The notes under the pieces were generated by a model. That model searched no databases. It saw only the letters and a program-made list of their open reading frames with translations, and had not been told where the DNA came from. Shown piece by piece: positions 1 through 12,342 of a DNA stretch of 64,000 bases. Every line of letters starts with the position of its first letter. The stretch's first letter is position 1. The stretch spans positions 377,992 through 441,991 of the forward strand of contig CAKOFX010000006.1 in assembly GCA_933228675.1 (NCBI GenBank), given 5' to 3'. The translations under genes and the position numbers were made by a program. This DNA is from Stomorhina lunata. Lineage: Eukaryota; Arthropoda; Insecta; Diptera; Rhiniidae.

Positions 1-145
1 TATTTAAATTAATTTTAATGTTATACCGACACAGACGAAATTCAAACAATTATTTCGTGCATAAAACGAATATCAAGACAAACTAAGAGACTGTTTGGGT
101 ATTTACACTGTGAATTTTTATATGATATTTTTTCACAATTTTAAA

Positions 146-925
146 TAAATACTAGAACGGATATCTGAGATCAATGATTATTATCAAAAAAAAAGTACTA
201 GAAGAATGTACTTGAGGTCAATGATTATAAAACTAAACTTAATTATTTTCACAGCTTATCTATGCCTTTAAACAGACACTGAACGTTTTGTTCATGTAGT
301 ACATTAATCTGCATTGGCTGTCACTGGTGAGCAACCCATGGGCCACATTTTTTCAGAACTTGAGAGCCGTCAAAAATACAGCAAACTTTGATCTTTTCAA
401 AACATAATTGATTAAAAGATTTAAGACTTGTATAATTCTTGTTGTATGAGTTAAAATATCTTGGGTAGGTACTATGTAGAAGAATGTATTTAAGGTCAAT
501 GATTAATATCGCAAAACATTGGCCTTCGTTAGACAAAAACATCGATATATTACACTTTAAGATCCGACAGTAAATGGCGAAGATATAACGAAAAATGTAT
601 TTTGGCGATCCCTATGTGCGGCAAAATAAGAAATTCCTTGTTTGTAATAGATCGGTTTGAAAAATCGAAAAACTTCCTTAGTAAAAGTTTAACGATTTTT
701 TAAGAGCTTTAATTTTCTGATATTAGGGTGGTACATTAGGGTGGTAGGAACAGGGGTCTGATAGATAAATACTAGAACCGAATACCCAAGATTAATGACT
801 ATTAAAGCAAAATGTTGGCCTCTTCGAGACAAAAACATCGATATATCACACTTCGAGATCCGACTGTAAATGCCGAAGATATAACGAAAAATGTATTTTG
901 GCGACCCCAATGTGCAACGAAAAAA
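146..925. repeat. Decayed direct repeats, about 296 bp apart
   Basis: Positions about 497-630 and 793-922 align at a 296-bp offset. Both read through a block with ACAAAAACATCGATATAT, GATCCGAC, GAAGATATAACGAAAAATGT and TTTTGGCGA. A weaker third piece with AAATACTAGAA and TCAATGATTAT lies near 146-235. I do not recognise the family. The short minus-strand frames here of about 73 codons run straight through the repeat and look non-coding. Confidence 0.6.
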
Positions 926-2095
926 ATTAAAAAAAATTTTTTCGAAATTGTCTCATAGCAATGCTTTATATTCGATGGTGTACGGCGAACTTTATTTTTT
1001 CCCCATATAAGTCGAGACGCTCTAATGTACACATTTTTTCCATATAAAATCCCTGTTAAAGTTTTCGCTTTAACTACATATTTTAATGTTTATTTCTAAT
1101 GCTACTGGCATAATGCGCTATTTATGTTCAACCATATAATGGAACAAACTTTTTTCCTAAAAACTATTTGTTTGCTCGTAAATATTTGAATATTTGTACT
1201 CGTGTACACAAGGTGTACGAATATATTATGCGTCCACAAGTAAATTTAAGTTTTAGCAGGTAAAAAAATTCTAAATCGTAAATAGAAATTAGTTGGCGTT
1301 AAAAATAAACTTCAGCTATTAACATGAAGGGTTTGCATTGTTGCCAAACATTCAGCTATAAAATTAATGCTTATGGTTACTTGCAAAATGAAAATTTATG
1401 CAGAATCCTCAGAGAAGCATTATTGCCTTCAAAAACGTCTTCTTAAGAAAGTTAGAAATTTCTTTTAGAAGATTAAAAGTTAGAAGAAGCTACATTAAAA
1501 GGTCTTACCTTCATCTTTCACAAGATTTAACTGAAATGACTTTAAAAACCTTAGATACCCTGAGACCTTACTTTTCTTACTGGGTTGCAATACTGGAATA
1601 AGAGTGTACTTTAAAATGTACAAAGTTTAGCACTTTATGCATAAAGCACACATCAATGCATTCGCCTTGTGTAAGCCATAAAACAGCTCTAAAACAACAC
1701 TTAAAGCTCATGGCAATCACTAGACGTACAAAAGCACGTTTCCTAGAAGTTATGTGTCACAATTCAAATTTCTCGCATATTCGCAATTAATGCAACAAAA
1801 CAGGTAAAATGTTGCCAAAGCAGCAGTTTTTCTAACTTCACATGCAGTCATAGGAAAATTAAGTAAACAAGTAGATCAAAACCAACCAAAGATGACCTAC
1901 TTCTAGGAGTTATACATGAGTATAGTGTTAATAGAGCTGGAGCGTGTTTTCCTAAGCCTCATCGGTTTAGGTGGGTGTCATATTTAGTTTTGGAAACATT
2001 TCAGTGTTAACTCAATACACATATAGACTTCATATTTTTAAAGGTACATGTCTGTAGGGTATTGAAGAAGTTACTATCAGTCAAATGACTGAGTT
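926..2095. other. Unassigned AT-rich sequence
   Basis: No repeat family, RNA gene or convincing coding region is seen. A 67-codon frame at 1398-1601 on the plus strand starts with ATG but has no recognisable domain, no conserved neighbour and ordinary AT-rich composition, so I do not call it a gene. Confidence 0.4.
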
Positions 2096-2896
2096 TTTTA
2101 TACCCTTCACCACCATAGGTGGAAAGGGTATTATAAGTTTGTGCTGATGTATGTAACGCATGGAAATATTTGTCTTAGACCCACCTTTTAGTATACCAAT
2201 AGGCTTAGAATCACTTTCTGAGTCGATTTAGCGATGTCCGTCCGTCCGTCTGGCTGGCTGGCTGAACCCCCATGTAAACCTTGTAATCAAACTACAGGTC
2301 GCAATTCTAAAGATAATTCGATGAAATTTGGTACAGATCATTTTTTTGATAATGGGACCATGGTTATTGAAATTCGTCAAAATCGGTCCATTATTTATGG
2401 TACCTCTCATAGGTCTCACTTCTCGGAATTGATATATTGTCCACAAATATCAAAAGAAATTTAAACAAAATACTGCCTATGTAACCGTAAATCACTATAC
2501 CAAATTTCGTAAAAATCGGTCCACATTTGACCATAGCTCCCATACAAACATTTCTTTAAAAACGCACTAAATGAGACAAAAAACACTAAAGCGCTCGTAA
2601 ATCTGAAGATTATGGGAATTTTAAGTTTTTTTTAAATTATTTGCATACATAATTTTTGTAACAACTGTAATTAATTTACCAAATTTCGAGACAATCGGTC
2701 CACATTTGACCCTAGCTCTCATATAAGTCCAAATGACGGAAACAGCTTAAATATATAAGTTTTGAGAAAATGTTTGTATGATGGCAAAATTTAGCAAATA
2801 TTTGTCTTTATACAGAAAAAATAACACTTTTGACCTTAGTGTTGAAGGGTATCGTATGGTCGGGCTTGACCGATTATAGCACTTTCTTACTTGTTT
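2096..2896 (-). repeat. Family-2 helentron-like (DINE-1-like) repeat, near full length
   Basis: The copy is about 800 bp. One end is TTTATACCCTTCACCACCAT and the other, read on the minus strand, is ACAAGTAAGAAAG followed by a small stem (GTCGG...CCGAC in better copies). Inside it carries a short (GTCC/GTCT)n run next to GGCTGGCTGG, and a block reading GACCATAGCTCCCATACAAA. The same order of blocks occurs at 54396-55188 and 60135-60937. Assignment to the DINE-1/mini-me (helentron) type is inferred from the stem-loop, the GTCY microsatellite, the absence of a clear TSD and the termini. Confidence 0.8.
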
Positions 2897-3705
2897 TAAC
2901 TAAACAATAAATATACGAAGTGGGAGTTTGGTAGCTGAGGAAAATCTAGAAAAATGTTTTTTGTTAGTTCAAGTGCGAGTTTAGTTCAAATGTTGGTTTT
3001 ACTGAGTACTTTTAGTTGAAATTTGCGTGAAATTTTTTCTTGATTTCCTTGCTCAAGCAATGTTTTGCCGGCAAAGCTTAAAATACTCATGATAAACTGT
3101 AATTTAAAGTGCACATACTCATAATATTCTTTGTATAAATTGCTATCAACATTATCATCAATATCAAATTCATCATCATCTTAATGTATTTTATTTAAGG
3201 AGCTATTGGGAAAAACTTTTGTGAACAAATTCTAACAAATTTTGCTTCTTTCCTTGTCAACCGTATAATAGAAAAGCTAATGTAAACTGCTCGTATACAT
3301 ATCATGATAACCTGTAACAACAGCACCATCAACAATTGTTTGTAAATACATCAGACAAACAACTCACAAAATTTTGAAATTGAAAATATGTAAAAAATGT
3401 TGCTAAATCATATCTATATATCTTAGGGTGCACCTTATTTAAGGAAACAGCGAAATTGAACCGTAACTCCCCCCAGAAATGTTATACATAATATAAAAAA
3501 ATGCTGTGCAGTTTTCGCAAAATTCTAAAATTTCTAATCGAAGATACGGCGAAACAAATTAAGATATTTTCGCTTCTACCATTTGTTTGTTTAATAATAC
3601 CGGAAAGCAAATTTATTTTTTGCAATATTTGTTGAACAAAATTTTCAAAAAATTAAAAATGATTTTTGAAGCCTGCCATAGAAAAAAGTATAATTTTGTA
3701 ACATC
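2897..3705. other. Unassigned AT-rich sequence
   Basis: No gene or known repeat is recognised. The stretch contains short simple-sequence patches such as ATCATCAATATCAAATTCAT near 3150. Confidence 0.4.
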
Positions 3706-5449
3706 ACAAGTAAGAGTGTTATATTCATCTGTGCCGAATCTTGAATACCCACCATCAAGTTGTACGAGAGTGCAGCTAATTCAAAATCTTGACCAAATGG
3801 GGAATTGTTGGTAATATATTTGGACTAAATTCGGTTGCAGTGGTATAGTTACTATAGTTCAACATTAAAAAGTATTTAAGTGGTTTCCCTAGTATTTACC
3901 TTGGACAAAATGCTGTTCCATAACCGAATATAGTTTAACATTAATAAGTTGTTTCATTGTGCCATAAACATGTTGATGGCAACACGGCAGGTGCATATAT
4001 TTTGTAAGGAGTTCCAAATACATCTACCGTGTATAAAGTCTGGACCTAACATTGAGTGATAGCTATCTAATTTCGTAGACGCAATCTTAATATACTGAAA
4101 GATTTGGAGGTAATCTTTTTGATTGTAGATATAAAAAGGGGATGTTATATATATAAGAACTATAGCCAAATGTTGACCGATTGTTACAAAACTGGCTGGT
4201 ATTAATATAAAGTTTATTTGTGCAAAATCTAGTGACCATAACTGACATAGTTTAAAATTAAATAGCTTTTAACTGGCGTTTTTGGCATTTTAGTGGTTAC
4301 CGGGAGCGGTTTTTATATGAAAGCTATGCTCAAAAATGGACCGATTCCTATAAAATTTGACATACTGACTGAAAGTTGCATAAAACTTCTCTGTTCTAAA
4401 TGTAGTAGTTATATATTTTACAATTTTATTCAATTTGTTAGCATAAATGTGATTCCCGGGGCAGGGTTATATGGGAGCGCTAACTAAATGTGAACCATTT
4501 TTAGCACACAATTTCTATAATATATCGAAAATATTATTGCTAAATTTTGTCTCTCTAGCTCTTGTAGTTAAGGAGCTATCGCGCTTTTCTCTGACGGAAA
4601 GACGGACATAGACCGTGTTTTCTTATTGTATTTTTGTGTTTCTATAAGTTTTTTACATGGGAGCTATGGTCAAATAGTAGCCGATTGTAACAAAATTTTG
4701 CACACTGGCTGGCATTCATATAAGACTTCCTTTTGTAAAATTTTGTTACTGTAGCCCTTTTCATTAAGGCGCTATCGAGCTTTAATCTGACGGACAGACG
4801 GACATAAACTCCCTTTTCTTTTTGTATTTTTGTGTTTCCGTAAGTTTTTATATGGGAGCTATGGTAAACTGGTTGGCATTGACATAAGACTTCCTCATGC
4901 TAAATTTAGTGGTTATATCTGTTATAGTTTTAGATTTATTGGCATTTAAGTGTATTTTAGGTGATATTTTGACTGTTTCCGTAAGTTTTTTGTATGGGAG
5001 CTATGACTAAATGTCAACCGCTTTTGATGAAATTTTACATGCTGCCTAGGGCTTATGCAAAACTTCTATATACTAAATTTTATCATCATAGCTATTATAG
5101 TTTGTCATTTATTAGCAAATAAGCGATTAGCGTAGGCGAGGTTATACGAGAGCTATGGTCAAATGTTAACCGATTTTGCCCAGTTTCAATACCAAAATTT
5201 TCTTGGTGATGAAGAATGCTTTTACTAAGTTTCATTGAGCTAGCTCCTTTCGTTCAGGCGTTATCGTGATTTCAACAGGCAGACAGACAGACGTACGGAC
5301 AGACAGACGGACAGACAGACGGACAGACAGACGGACATAGCTCAATCGTCTTAGAATCGTCTTAGGATTCAGAAAATATATCGTTTTTAATTTTTGGGCC
5401 AATATTAAGGAAATTACAAACGGAATGACAATCTCAATATACCCTCCAT
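3706..5449 (+). repeat. Family-1 helentron-like repeat (mini-me/DINE-1-like)
   Basis: It starts with ACAAGTAAGAGTGTTATATT followed by a degenerate form of the stem-loop ATTCGGC-TGT-GCCGAAT and CCCACCATCAAGTTGT. It continues through several internal blocks of about 200 bp, each containing a version of TATGGGAGCTATGGTCAAAT. It ends after a GACAGACG microsatellite with AATGACAATCTCAATATACC. The order matches the complete copy at 50869-52494 in reverse. No protein is encoded. Placing it among helentrons is inferred from its architecture. Confidence 0.8.
5278..5337. repeat. (GTCY)n microsatellite inside family-1 repeat
   Basis: A 60-bp run of GACA/GACG tetranucleotides, that is (GTCY)n on the minus strand. 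The same tract is shorter in the other family-1 copies (for example near 6426-6450, 13798-13833 and 51005-51031). GTCY tracts are the proto-microsatellite described for dipteran mini-me elements. Confidence 0.9.
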
Positions 5450-6450
5450 TCTTTTTGATTGTAGATATAAAAAGGGGATGTTATATATATATATAAGAAC
5501 TATAGCCAAATGTTGACCGATTGTTACAAAATTTAATATACTGGCTGGTATTAATATAAAGTTAATTTGTGCAAATTTTAGTAGCCATAGCTGTCACAGT
5601 TTATAATTTAATAGCTTTAAACTGACATTTGTGGCATTTTAGTGGTTTCCAGGAACGGTTTTTATATGAAAGGTATGGCCAAATATGGACCGATTACTAT
5701 AAAATTTGACATACTGACCAAAAGTTGCTTTGAACCTCTCTGTTCTAAATTAAGTTGTCATAGATATCACAATTGCATTCAATTTATCAGCATAAATGTG
5801 ATTCCCGGGGCAGGGTTATAAGGGAGCTCTAACTAAATGTGAACCGATTTCACCCATTTTCATTTCACAAATTCTATAAGATATCGAAAATACTTTTCCA
5901 AAATTTGTCTCTCTGCTCCTGTAGTTAAAGAGCTATAGCGCTTTCATTTGATGGACACAAACCCCCTTTCTTTTTTGCATTTTGTGTTTCCGTAAGTTTT
6001 TATATGGAAGCTATGGTCAATTGGTGACTGATTGTAACATAAGTCTTCCTTGTGCTAAATTTAATGGTTATATTTATTATAGGTTTAGATTTATTGGTAT
6101 TTAGGTGTATTTTAGGTGAAATTTAGGCTGTCTTAAAAAGTGTTTTGTATGGGAGCTATGCCTAAATGTGAACCGATTTGTATGAAATTTTATATGCTCC
6201 TTTTGTGGAACTTCTATGTACCAAATTTTATCATCTAAGGTATTGAAGTTTGTTATTTATTAGCAAATAAGCGATTAGCCTAGGCGATGTTATACGATAG
6301 CCATGATCAAATGTAAACCGATTTTGCCCAATTTCAATACCAAAATGTTCGAGAAATGGAGATTGTCTATACTAAGTTTCAGTGAGCTAGCTCCTTTAGG
6401 CGTTTAGGCGTTATCATGACTTCAGCAGACAGACAGACGGACAGACAGAC
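5450..6450 (+). repeat. Family-1 repeat, 5'-truncated copy fused to the previous one
   Basis: It begins mid-element with GATTGTAGATATAAAAAGGG directly at the end of the preceding copy, and runs through the internal blocks to its own GACAGACG tract at 6426-6450. Direct tail-to-body fusion of copies recurs in the window. Confidence 0.75.
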
Positions 6451-7268
6451 AAAATTTTATATACTAGCTATTATTTATATAAAGCTTATTTATACAAAAA
6501 GTTGTCATAGTTTATAATTTATTTAATAGCAATAAGCTGGCGTTTGTAGCATTTTAGTGGTTTCCGGGAGTGGTTTTTATATGAAAGCTATGGTCAAATA
6601 TGGACCAATTAGTATAAAATTTTATATTGTGACCATAGTTTAGTTGCTTATAGTTTTCTCTGTTCTATATAAAGTTGTCATATTTATTACATTTGGATTT
6701 AATTACCAGCATTAATGTAATTCCTGGTTATATGGGAGTTATATGGGAGCTTTAACTAAATATGAATCGATTTCGCCCATTTTCAGTACAAAAATGTTTT
6801 TGTGAAATTTTGTCTCTCTAGCTCTTGTCGTTCAGACAGAAAACAAAAAACCCCTTTCTTTTTGGTATTTTATATTTCCGAAAGTTTTTATATGGGAGCA
6901 ATGTAATGTAATGCAATTATTCACAATGGCCGGAATTGACATAAGACTTTCTTCTGCTAAATTTAGTGGCCACGGCTTTTATAGTTTTCATTTATAGGCA
7001 TTTAAGTATGTTTTAGGCGGAATTTTGGCTATTTTCGTAAATATTTTGTACATGAATTTTATATGTTGCCTAGTGCTTATTTAAAACCAAAAATTTATCC
7101 CATACCTGCTATAATCAAATGTAAAAAAATTTTAAAGAATTTCAATACCACAATTTTCCCAGATATGAAGAATGTCTTTGCCAAGTTTTAGTGACTTAGC
7201 TCCTTTTGCTTAGACGTTATCATGCTTTCAACAGACAGATAGGCGAACGTCGCTCAATCGTTGTAGAA
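6451..7268 (+). repeat. Family-1 repeat, third fused partial copy
   Basis: Diverged internal blocks (ATGGGAGC at 6738-6745 and 6892-6899, GGTTTCCGGGAGTGGTTTTT near 6560) end with GACAGACAGATAGGCG and TCATAAGAATTCAG. The 31-bp minisatellite begins directly after this end. Confidence 0.7.
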
Positions 7269-8268
7269 TTTCATAAGAATTCAGTATTTCAAAAATTTTC
7301 TATTTTTATAGGAAATTTTTCAAAAATGTTCTATTTTTATAGGAAATTTTTCCAAAATTTTCTATTTTTATAGGAAATTTTTCAAAAATTTTCTATTTTT
7401 ATAGGAAATTTTTCAAAAATTTTCTATTTTTATAGGAAATTTTTCACAAATTTTCTATTTTTATAGGAAATTTTTCACAAATTTTCTATTTTTATAGGAA
7501 ATTTTTCACAAATTTTCTATTTTTGTAGGAAAATTTTCACAAATTTCCTATTTTTATAGGAAATTTTTCAAAAATTTCCTATTTTTATAGGAAATTTTTC
7601 AAAAATTTCCTATTTTTATAGGAAATTTTTCAAAAATTTCCTATTTTTCAAAAATTTTCTATTTTTATAGGAAATTTTTCAAAGATTTTCTATTTTTATA
7701 GGAAATTTTTCAAAAATTTTCTATTTTTATAGGAAATTTTTCAAAAATTTTCTATTTTTATAGGAAATTTTTCAAAAATTTTCTATTTTTATAGGAAATT
7801 TTTCAAAAATTTTCTATTTTTATAGGAAATTTTTCAAAAATGTTCTATTTTTATAGGAAATTTTTCAAAAATTTTCTATTTTTATAGGAAATTTTTTTTA
7901 AAAATTTTCTATTTTTATAGGAAATTTTTCAAAAATTTTCTATTTTTATAGGAAATTTTTCAAAAATTTTCTATTTTTATAGGAAATTTTTCAAAAATTT
8001 TCTATTTTTATAGGAAATTTTTCAAAAATTTTCTATTTTTATAGGAAATTTTTCAAAAATTTCCTATTTTTATAGGAAATTTTTCAAAAATTTTTTATTT
8101 TTATAGGAAATTTTTTAAAATTTCTTACTTTCATAGGAAATTATCAAAAATTTGTAATTTTTATAGGAAATTTTTCAAAAATTTTCTTTTTTTATTGAAA
8201 ATTTTTCAAAAATTTTCTTTTTTATTGGAAATTTTTCAAAAATTGTCTATTTTTATAGGAAATTTTTT
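7269..8268. repeat. 31-bp AT-rich palindromic minisatellite array (array 1)
   Basis: About 32 head-to-tail units of roughly TTTTCTATTTTTATAGGAAA followed by TTTTTCAAAAA. The period of 31 is read from ATAGGAAAT at 7401 and 7432. Each unit is a near-perfect inverted repeat around a short T-rich centre (arms AATTTCCTAT and ATAGGAAATT in the best units). The last six or so units decay toward 8268. Confidence 0.95.
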
Positions 8269-8850
<582 letters not shown>

Positions 8851-9294
8851 ATTTAGGTATAAGATAAATATTATTTTGGGCTCTCAAGCGAAAAATCACA
8901 TCATAATAATTTGTCTAGTTATTTCACATAATTCCTTCTAATATTTTTTTCATTCTTCATTCTTTTCGTAAATTTACATTAAAAACGTAAATATTTGAAA
9001 AATAAGGGAATACTTAGAACTAAACTAGAATTTATAAATAGGAAGTTTAAGTCAGGCTATGGTTTAGGTTACAATTTGTTTACAAATTTATTAATTTTTA
9101 ACTGGAGTAATAAATTATGGGAATACTGAAAAAATAAACTATGAGCTATGTACCGCAGCGTTATGGAATTTAGCTTTCTGAATTAAGACTTGAATACTTA
9201 AGATAACTTAGTTGCGAAAAAACTTGTTTAAGACACAAATATAGTTATCTTTATTATTGGGATCCAAGGCTATTATTCACTTTTATTAAGAAAA
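8851..9294. other. Unassigned AT-rich sequence
   Basis: Nothing recognisable on either strand. Confidence 0.4.
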
Positions 9295-9759
9295 ACAAGT
9301 AGGAGTGTTATATTCGGCTGTGCCAAATCTTATTTACCCACCATCAAGTTGTGTTAGATTTAGAAAAATACTTCATATATCTACTAGGGTGCAGCTAATT
9401 CAAAATGTGGACCAAGTCCGAAAAAAATTGTTAGTCTAGTTGGTACTGTTGGTAAAATATTTCGAATTAATTCGGTTGCAGTAGCTTTATAGTTCAACAT
9501 TGTAAAGTATCTAAGTGGTTTCCCTAAAATTTATTTTGCACAAAATTAAATCTTATAACAAGTTATAGTTCAGCATTAAAACTCTGTTAAATGCTTTTCG
9601 TTTAGCTTAATATTTAGTTAGGATAAACATATTGATAGTAATACGGTAGGTCATATATTTTGTACGGAGTTCTCATGCATCTACCGTATATAAAATCTCG
9701 ACATTGCTGCAATCTAAATATGCTGCTGGTACCTCCGAATCTTTTTAATTGTAGACATA
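9295..9759 (+). repeat. Family-1 repeat, 3'-truncated copy
   Basis: It starts with the family-1 terminus ACAAGTAGGAGTGTTATATT and runs only to TTAATTGTAGACATA, where the next copy's terminus begins. Confidence 0.75.
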
Positions 9760-10324
9760 ACAAGTAAGAGTGTTATATTCGGCTATGCCGAATCTTATAT
9801 ATCCACCATCAAGTTGTGTTAAATTTAGAAACATATCTCATATATCTACAAGGGTGCAGCTAATTCAAAATCTGGACCAAAACTGAAAAAATCGCGAAGC
9901 TAATTGGTATTGTTGGTAAAACCTTTGGTTGCCGTAGCTTTATAGTTCAACATTTAAAAATATTTTAGTGGTTTCCCCAGTATTTACTTTGATCAAAATT
10001 TGGTCTCATAACCGGGTATAGTTTTACATTAATAAGTTGTTAAATACTTTTCGTTGTGCTTAATATGTAGTTAGGCTAAACACGTTAATAGTAATACGGC
10101 AGGGGCATATATTTCGTTAGGAGCTCCTAATGCATTCATCATATATAAAGTCTGGGCTGAACATTGATTGATGCCTATCTAATTTCATAGGTGAAACCTT
10201 AATATAATAAATGTACCTCCAAATCTTCTTGATTGTAGATATAAAAAGGGTATGTTATATATATGAGAATTATAGCCAAATGTTGACCGATTATAACAAA
10301 ATTTTGCACACTGGCTGGTATATA
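9760..10324 (+). repeat. Family-1 repeat, left part (interrupted by Helitron A)
   Basis: A standard terminus (ACAAGTAAGAGTGTTATATT and stem ATTCGGC...GCCGAAT with one mismatch) leads to ACACTGGCTGGTATATA. Its continuation TAGAGCTTATTCTTGCAA is found after the Helitron at 12343. Uninterrupted copies (for example 51900-51945 in reverse) read straight across this point. Confidence 0.8.
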
Positions 10325-10353
10325 TCTTATCTTATATTCTTAAACGAGCAATA

Positions 10354-10357
<4 letters not shown>

Positions 10358-10425
<68 letters not shown>

Positions 10426-10426
10426 G
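10358..10426. repeat. (TA)n tract near Helitron A 5' end
   Basis: Alternating TA, interrupted by one C at 10410. Copies B and C have shorter versions at the same place (about 29053-29087 and 44384-44412). Confidence 0.9.
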
Positions 10427-10697
10427 AATGGCTATCTCGAAAACGGCTCTAACGATTTTGATAAAATTTGGACAGTGGGTATCTTTTTTGATGTATAGGT
10501 CGAAGAAGAAGGGACTTTTGGAACTTTTACCTCTAAGAGGGTAAAAACGGGTAAAAAGGGGAAAAAATCGAAAACGCTATGTCTCCTAAAGTAATAGGTA
10601 TAGAAACAAAATTAAAATTACGTTTTAAACAGCTTTGAAAATAAGCGGACAGGTGTTTGGTACTTTTTTGAAACTATATCCGATAGGGGGTAAAAAA

Positions 10698-10915
10698 GGG
10701 TGAAAATAGTTTTTTTGGCACCTCTTTAACCCACTCTTATATTTTAAACTAAAGAATATAGAAAGAAACTTGGTACTGCAATCAATAGATGTAAAAAAAA
10801 CATAAAGGGTGAAAATAGTTTTTTTGGCACCTCTTTAACCCACTCTTATATTTTAAACTAAAGAATATAGAAAGAAACTTGGTACTGCAATCAATAGATG
10901 TAAAAAAAACATAAA
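10698..10915 (+). repeat. Perfect 109-bp tandem duplication in Helitron A
   Basis: The segments 10698-10806 and 10807-10915 are identical as far as I can read, both starting GGGTGAAAATAG and ending AAAAAACATAAA. Copies B and C have a single unit here. Confidence 0.9.
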
Positions 10916-11179
10916 ACACGTATTTGGTACTTTTTTGATTTTGGAGCCAAAATGGGTAAAAAAGGGATAAAATGATAACTTAACATCTCCAAAGTAATAT
11001 GAATAGGAACATTATACATTATGTTAAATGCGTTTTAAAAAAATGTACCGAATTCAGTTGGCACCAAAAAAGTACCAAATATACATATGGAACTTTTAGA
11101 AATTAGGGAATAAAAAGGGGGAAAAATTGGTATTATTTTAAACAAATGAATGTTTGTCTGTATGTATGTTCTTTATAGA

Positions 11180-11830
11180 ATAGTAAACTGTGAATTTGAT
11201 TGTGTTATGCTCTTTAGTGAAGATGTTGCGGATAAGCCGGCGAAGGTTTTAAAGTTGATAAGACTAATTTCCGACAGATGGCGCCACTGAAAATTACTAA
11301 AAATTAATTAAATCGTAAACTGTACATTTGATCATGTTATGATCTTTAGCAACGTTGTAGCGCATGAGCCGACGAAGGCTTTTTAGTTGGTATGAATAAT
11401 TTCCGATAGGTGGCGCTACAGAAACTTACTCAAAGTCAATTTAATCGTAATCTGTACATTTAATCATGCTAAAATCTTTAGCAAAGTTGTTGCATATGAG
11501 CCGACGAAGGTTTCTTAGTTGGTATGAAGAAATTTCGACAGGTGGCGTTACTGAAATTTACTCAAAGTCAATTTAATCGTATGCTGTACATTTAATCATG
11601 CTATAATCTTCAGCAAAGTTGTTACGGATAAGCCGAAGAAGTTTTATGAATTAGAATAAGCAAAGTCCGACAGGTGGCGCCACAGAAAACTACTCAAAAT
11701 TAATTAAATCGTAAACTGTGCATTTGATCAGACTATAATCTTTAGCAAAGTTGTTGCGCATGAGTCGACAGAGGTTTCTGTTGATATGAATAATTTCCAA
11801 AATTATTTAAAATGAGTTAAACTGTAAACT
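11180..11830 (+). repeat. About five tandem 131-bp units inside Helitron A
   Basis: Each unit carries CGTAAACTGTACATTT, a CTTTAGCAAAGTTGTTGC block, GCCGACGAAGG and GACAGGTGGCGC. The motif CGTAA starts at 11314 and 11446, and again at 11578 (as CGTATG) and 11710, which is 132 apart each time. The same array is present in copies B (about 27760-28400) and C (about 43090-43740) in reverse. Confidence 0.9.
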
Positions 11831-11846
11831 ATGCAAACTATGTGTT

Positions 11847-12163
11847 ATATATATATATAATTCCCCGACAACATTCCAATTGGAACAAGGAGTACTTCTC
11901 TCAGACAATGAGCTGCATCCGATTCTATTTTTAGACTCATTGAAAGGGACCTACGTTTTAACGCCGGCTCCGAACGGCAAATGCATTAGTTAGAGAAGTT
12001 TTTCATAGCCTAATACTCAATAACCAGTGGCTAGCTGAGTTATGAGGTGAAACCGCCGCTTTTTTGAAAATTAATTTTTTTCAAGTGAGCCTGACAGGGA
12101 TTGAACTTGGGACCTCTGGTATGCTAGGCGGATGACTAACCTGCTATACCACGGCGGTTCACC
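11847..12163 (-). mobile_element. tRNA-derived SINE with 11-bp target-site duplication
   Basis: Read on the minus strand, the element begins with a tRNA-like head: GGTATAGCAGG as a box A-like segment, CTAGCAT at the anticodon-loop position (anticodon AGC, Ala) and GTTCAATCCC as a box B-like segment. A body of about 240 bp follows, then an AT-dinucleotide tail. It is flanked by AACTATGTGTT at 11836-11846 and 12164-12174. Helitron copies B and C carry the uninterrupted site (GCAAACTACGTGTTGGTC on the minus strand in C), which proves the insertion. It has no coding capacity and would depend on a LINE for movement. Confidence 0.9.
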
Positions 12164-12342
12164 AACTATGTGTTGGTCGGACAAAATAAATCAAATAATT
12201 CAAAATTAACTGAATATTTCTACAATGTCTTTCCTCTAAATTTATTTTAGCACTTTATAATATAAAATATATAAAAACTTTAAAATTTTCCTCAAAATGC
12301 TTATCATAAAGCTCCGAGCAAGGCTCGGTCTACCAGGTACTA

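Larger units (their letters stand above)
10325..12342 (+). mobile_element. Helitron-like element, copy A (contains a SINE)
   Basis: The 5' end is TCTTAT...TTCTTAAACGAGCAATAA followed by a (TA)n tract and GAATGGCTATCTCGAAAAC. The 3' end has a hairpin CCGAGCAAGGCTCGG about 10 bases before the terminus GGTACTA. It shares these ends and all internal blocks with copies B (27576-29114) and C (42907-44439). Comparison with uninterrupted family-1 copies shows insertion without a target-site duplication, as expected for rolling-circle transposition. No Rep/helicase is encoded, so it is non-autonomous. The 3' terminus is not a perfect CTRR in every copy. Confidence 0.8.

Noticed and set aside
1398..1601. 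67-codon frame rich in Arg and Lys as a small host gene
   Set aside because: There is no recognisable domain, splice context or conserved neighbour, and the length is expected by chance.
2234..2464. Conserved 72-79-codon frames in family-2 copies (also near 54024, 60265 and 60271)
   Set aside because: They recur because the repeat recurs, occur on both strands at once, and are absent or broken in other copies. No domain is seen.
12095..12163. Functional tRNA gene (and the match at 48497-48568)
   Set aside because: Both are heads of the same SINE with TSDs, and the cloverleaf is imperfect.
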